In this document: one piece after another, positions 61,589 through 64,000 of the stretch | How the letters are laid out: every line of letters begins with the position of its first letter | Position numbering within the stretch: the stretch's first letter is position 1 | Assembly: GCA_963575745.1 (NCBI GenBank) | Contig: CAUYUJ010020159.1 | Coordinates: 124,001-188,000 of the forward strand | Origin: Prorocentrum cordatum | Lineage: Eukaryota; Sar; Dinophyceae; Prorocentrales; Prorocentraceae | DNA length: 64,000 nt | Reading direction: 5' to 3' | Made by a program: the position numbers and the translations under genes | Notes under the pieces: model-generated | Databases searched by the model: none | What the model was told of the DNA's origin: nothing | Seen by the model: the letters and a program-made list of their open reading frames with translations, nothing else

Positions 61589-63093
61589 TCAAGGGTCTTC
61601 CACGGGCTCGGGTGGCTCCCCGTCGCGCAGAGGCCTTTCGCAGTTGAACAGATCCTGCGCACCTGGCACAACTTCCCAATCACGTCGGGCAGTTCCCCTG
61701 CTCCCCCTATCCTTGGGAAAATTGGCTTTGTGATTTTTGGGGGCCCTGGAAGCCTCAACGTATGTGAGGTAAGAGAACAATCTGCCGAGTGGCCTGCCTC
61801 GCGCGCGCCTCGACGTCGACCCCGACGAAGTGCGAGTGACAACACACTTCCCGGCACAACGGTTGCAAACTGCATTGAATTCATGGCGCGGCTCTGGATA
61901 CCACGTGATGCCACCGCCAGGAAGTCTAAATATAACTGGTTCGGTCGGATCCCGCACAGGCGGAGGAGGTGGAGGCAGCCCTTCCCCATCGCCATCTTCA
62001 TCGTCATTCTCGCTGTCATCACCACCAGCCCTTCGCCTTCAGAAGAGGATGGGTGATCGAGTTCAACTGCGCCAACATCGTCCATCAATGCGCCGCCGAA
62101 GTCTTCGGGGAAATCCTCATGCCCACCGTCGCCGGGCCCCTCAATGTCTTCATCCTTTTCCTCCTCGCCCATGTATAAACCAGGGTCAAATGAGAATGAT
62201 GACTTGTAGTTTCTTTTTTTCCACGGGTCCCACAAGCAGAACACCTTACTGTCTGGTTTACGTCGCACCTCTATTATTTTGGGTGTCACGTCGGCGACAG
62301 GCCGCTTAGACTCCACAATTGTATACACAAAAAGTTCCCACTTTATTTCAGGGCTCATGTCTCGGAAGGCCTTCCAAAACGTTGAAGCACGGTGCTCGCT
62401 GGTCAGAAAACGGGCTTGATCCATGTAGGCTACCGAATCTTCATTCGGATCGGGCACCGCGCCGACAGGGCGCACGTGGTGCCACAGGACAAAAGCAGGT
62501 TTCAAGGATACGTGACCCACGTGCATCCACACAACTTGAAATGGCGGCGTATCTGGCCCAACACAATCCTCAACATGGTCCTTATGCGACCCAATGCACA
62601 ACACCGCGTACCCCCCCTCGAGGAAGGATTTCTTCTCTTGAGCATCTCCTTTCACATCTGCCAATAAGCTCAGCCTCGCCCTGGTTGCCAAGACAGATAC
62701 GTGCTTCTGATCACCAGCGCCACATATGCACATGCCAGCCAAACGGCACAACGAAAGTTTAGCAGGTTTCGCATCAGGGATCTCTGAGTCCTCCAGCTCA
62801 CGATGCAAAAGGTCCCGCTGGTGACGCAACATGCCCAGAGACACGTGGGACACACGCAGCCGACGCTCAACCGACAGAAACCGACCTGCAGTGGCAAGTG
62901 CCTCAGTGGGCTCTGCGATTATATGATGCAATACTTGACCATCCTCGCACTTGTGGGTAGGACGCGGATGAAAACTCCGCGGCCATGCACTAAGAGAAGG
63001 AACTGCCTGCACGAGCTTGTGGACCGAACCTTGGTCATCACCGATACCGTTTTCGACTTCACGCAGCACTGCTTCCTGGGTAGCGCGTGCTCC
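61589..63093 (-). pseudogene. Frameshifted hypothetical gene, dinoflagellate family B
   Basis: From about 63093 (acceptor candidate TCCGAG|GGAGCA) the frame gives GARATQEAVLREVENGIG, SHVSLGMLRHQRDLLHRELE, LSLCRLAGMCICGAGDQKHV, EGGYAVLCIGSHKDH, MHVGHVSLKPAFVLWHHVRP and FVYTIVESKRPVADVTPKII, then an acidic stretch (EEEKDEDIEGPGDGGHEDFP). Near 62030 the coding signal moves to another frame, which continues with an acidic run, then RDPTEPVIFRLPGGGITWYP, EPRHEFNAVCNRCAGKCVVT and ARGRPLGRLFSYLTYVEASR, ending EPVEDP at 61589. I recall this C-terminal pattern (Gly-Gly-x-Ile-x-Tyr-Tyr-Pro, Cys-x-x...Cys-x-h-T/S-R-T, Gly-Arg-Pro-Leu-Gly) from many dinoflagellate hypothetical proteins associated with mobile elements. 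Function is unknown. The single frame change could be a mutation or an unseen intron. Confidence 0.55.
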
Positions 63094-63395
63094 CTCGGAG
63101 TAGAAGTGGTGACAACCCCCCCGAGGCTCTCTCGAGGCCCTCTTGGGATCGTTTTGCGGTGTTCTCTGGAAGCCTCTCGGAACCTCTCGGGGCCCCTCAG
63201 GGCCTCGGGGCGACAGAGGGCGAGGTGGAGGATGAGAAACACAGGAGGATCTCTGACATGGGAGGAGCAGGAGGAGCACAGGAGGGGGAACACGGGAGGA
63301 GGAACACATGAGGAGGAGAAAGACCCATGGGCCCCTCGAGGCTCAATCGGGCCCTTCTTGGTGATCACCGTCCTTCCGAGATTGCAAGCGCTTCA

Positions 63396-63662
63396 TCACC
63401 TTTGCCTCGGTTTGAATTCGGCCTTGAGCGACAACACCCGCTGCCAGCTCTCTGGCCCCTCAACCAGGCCAGCGCGAGATTCAGGGCCACAAAAATCGCT
63501 GGTGGGATCGACGGGGGCGCTCATGATATGCTGAATCGCGTTCTCAGACGACATAGCCGCAGCAGCTCTGTCGCGGTCTCTCTGGGTGGGCCCGAAAGAG
63601 CGCGCCTCGCCTGCGAGAAGGCACGACCCCCAAGGCAATCTCAAACATTCCCTGCCCTTCAA
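63396..63662 (-). CDS. Possible upstream exon of the family B gene
   Basis: An 88-codon frame with a credible core: GPTQRDRDRAAAAMSSENAI, QHIMSAPVDPTSDFCGPESR, AGLVEGPESWQRVLSLKAEF. An AAG|GCCGAATTC (GC donor, phase 0) at about 63432 would match the phase-0 acceptor at 63093. The alternative AAAG|GTGATG (GT) gives the wrong phase. Upstream, frame 63970-63761 (FRKMHQGARGPQGPDLVELH followed by RGASEWMQRNTVAE) may be an earlier exon. The gene would then run off the right edge of the window. Domain unknown. Confidence 0.35.
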   Translation of the reverse strand: MKGRECLRLPWGSCLLAGEARSFGPTQRDRDRAAAAMSSENAIQHIMSAPVDPTSDFCGPESRAGLVEGPESWQRVLSLKAEFKPRQR

Positions 63663-64000
63663 GATGGGAGCGGTGGGAGGGGATGATGATGGGAAAGGGT
63701 GCCTCCCCCTCCTTCCTCTCGTCCCCCTCCCTCCCCCTGCGACTTCTCCTGCCCACTGGCCTACTCAGCCACGGTATTCCGCTGCATCCATTCCGAAGCC
63801 CCGCGGTGGAGCTCGACGAGATCGGGGCCCTGCGGCCCGCGAGCACCCTGGTGCATTTTCCTGAAGGCCAAAAAACGGGCGCCCAGTAACTTCGATGAGC
63901 TGGGCGCTTTGCAGATCCCGATCCCCTGGCCCCCCCATCCCTTGCAGGGGGCACGGTGGCCCACGCACAAGGTTTAGGGCGCAGCAGGGCATCGGCAGCG
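63663..64000. other. Right edge; possible further exon
   Basis: The minus frame 63970-63761 has a coding-looking stretch (see the 63396 exon). No splice sites could be fixed. 63710-63750 is CCT-rich. Confidence 0.35.

Overview
The window looks like nuclear DNA of a dinoflagellate. Four things point there. Two relics of the dinoflagellate trans-spliced leader (minus strand, 47-66 and 8305-8321) are embedded in the DNA. A long intron-containing gene has one intron that fits best as GA-AG, a boundary type described in dinoflagellates. A decayed Copia-type polyprotein carries the extra domain between protease and integrase that I associate with dinoflagellate elements. The DNA is GC-rich, gene-poor and crowded with microsatellites, minisatellites and foldback elements. 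The genus cannot be fixed; a Prorocentrum- or Symbiodiniaceae-like alga is a guess. No rRNA, tRNA, CRISPR array or prokaryotic operon was seen.

Layout. 1-9 kb: GC-rich decayed DNA with a frameshifted dinoflagellate family gene (860-1551), a foldback (2936-3142) and a spliced-leader-tagged retropseudogene (7020-8321). 9-20 kb: dispersed repeats, four foldbacks, microsatellites, scraps of an ankyrin-repeat gene, a second member of the first family (17542-18459) and a minisatellite between inverted GC-rich arms (18.4-19.5 kb). 19.7-31 kb: nested retroelements on the minus strand, with an 8.26 kb Copia element (LTRs 20224-20418 and 28287-28479) apparently inserted into the reverse transcriptase of a decayed LINE (endonuclease at 30176-30751). 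31-38 kb: purine/pyrimidine tracts and a 35-bp satellite (34985-36693) interrupted by a self-complementary insert. 38-43 kb: a young 2-kb tandem duplication with giant (TCC)n/(GGA)n hairpins and, in one copy, a 72-A run.

43.7-49.7 kb holds the best gene: a four-exon minus-strand gene for a protein of about 1,100-1,160 residues of unknown function, with an N-terminal pair of Cys-X2-Cys motifs. Its large second intron contains an 808-bp foldback element whose inverted second copy lies at 60360-61195. 50-56 kb is a series of short-unit arrays (13, about 27, 42 and 11 bp), most readable for long stretches without stops. 56-64 kb has short coding-looking exons and a frameshifted minus-strand gene (about 61589-63093) of a family I believe is widespread in dinoflagellates.

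Most apparent reading frames are GC-rich or repeat artefacts. The genes do not form a pathway. The common theme is retroposition, duplication and foldback-element activity, with few protein-coding exons between.
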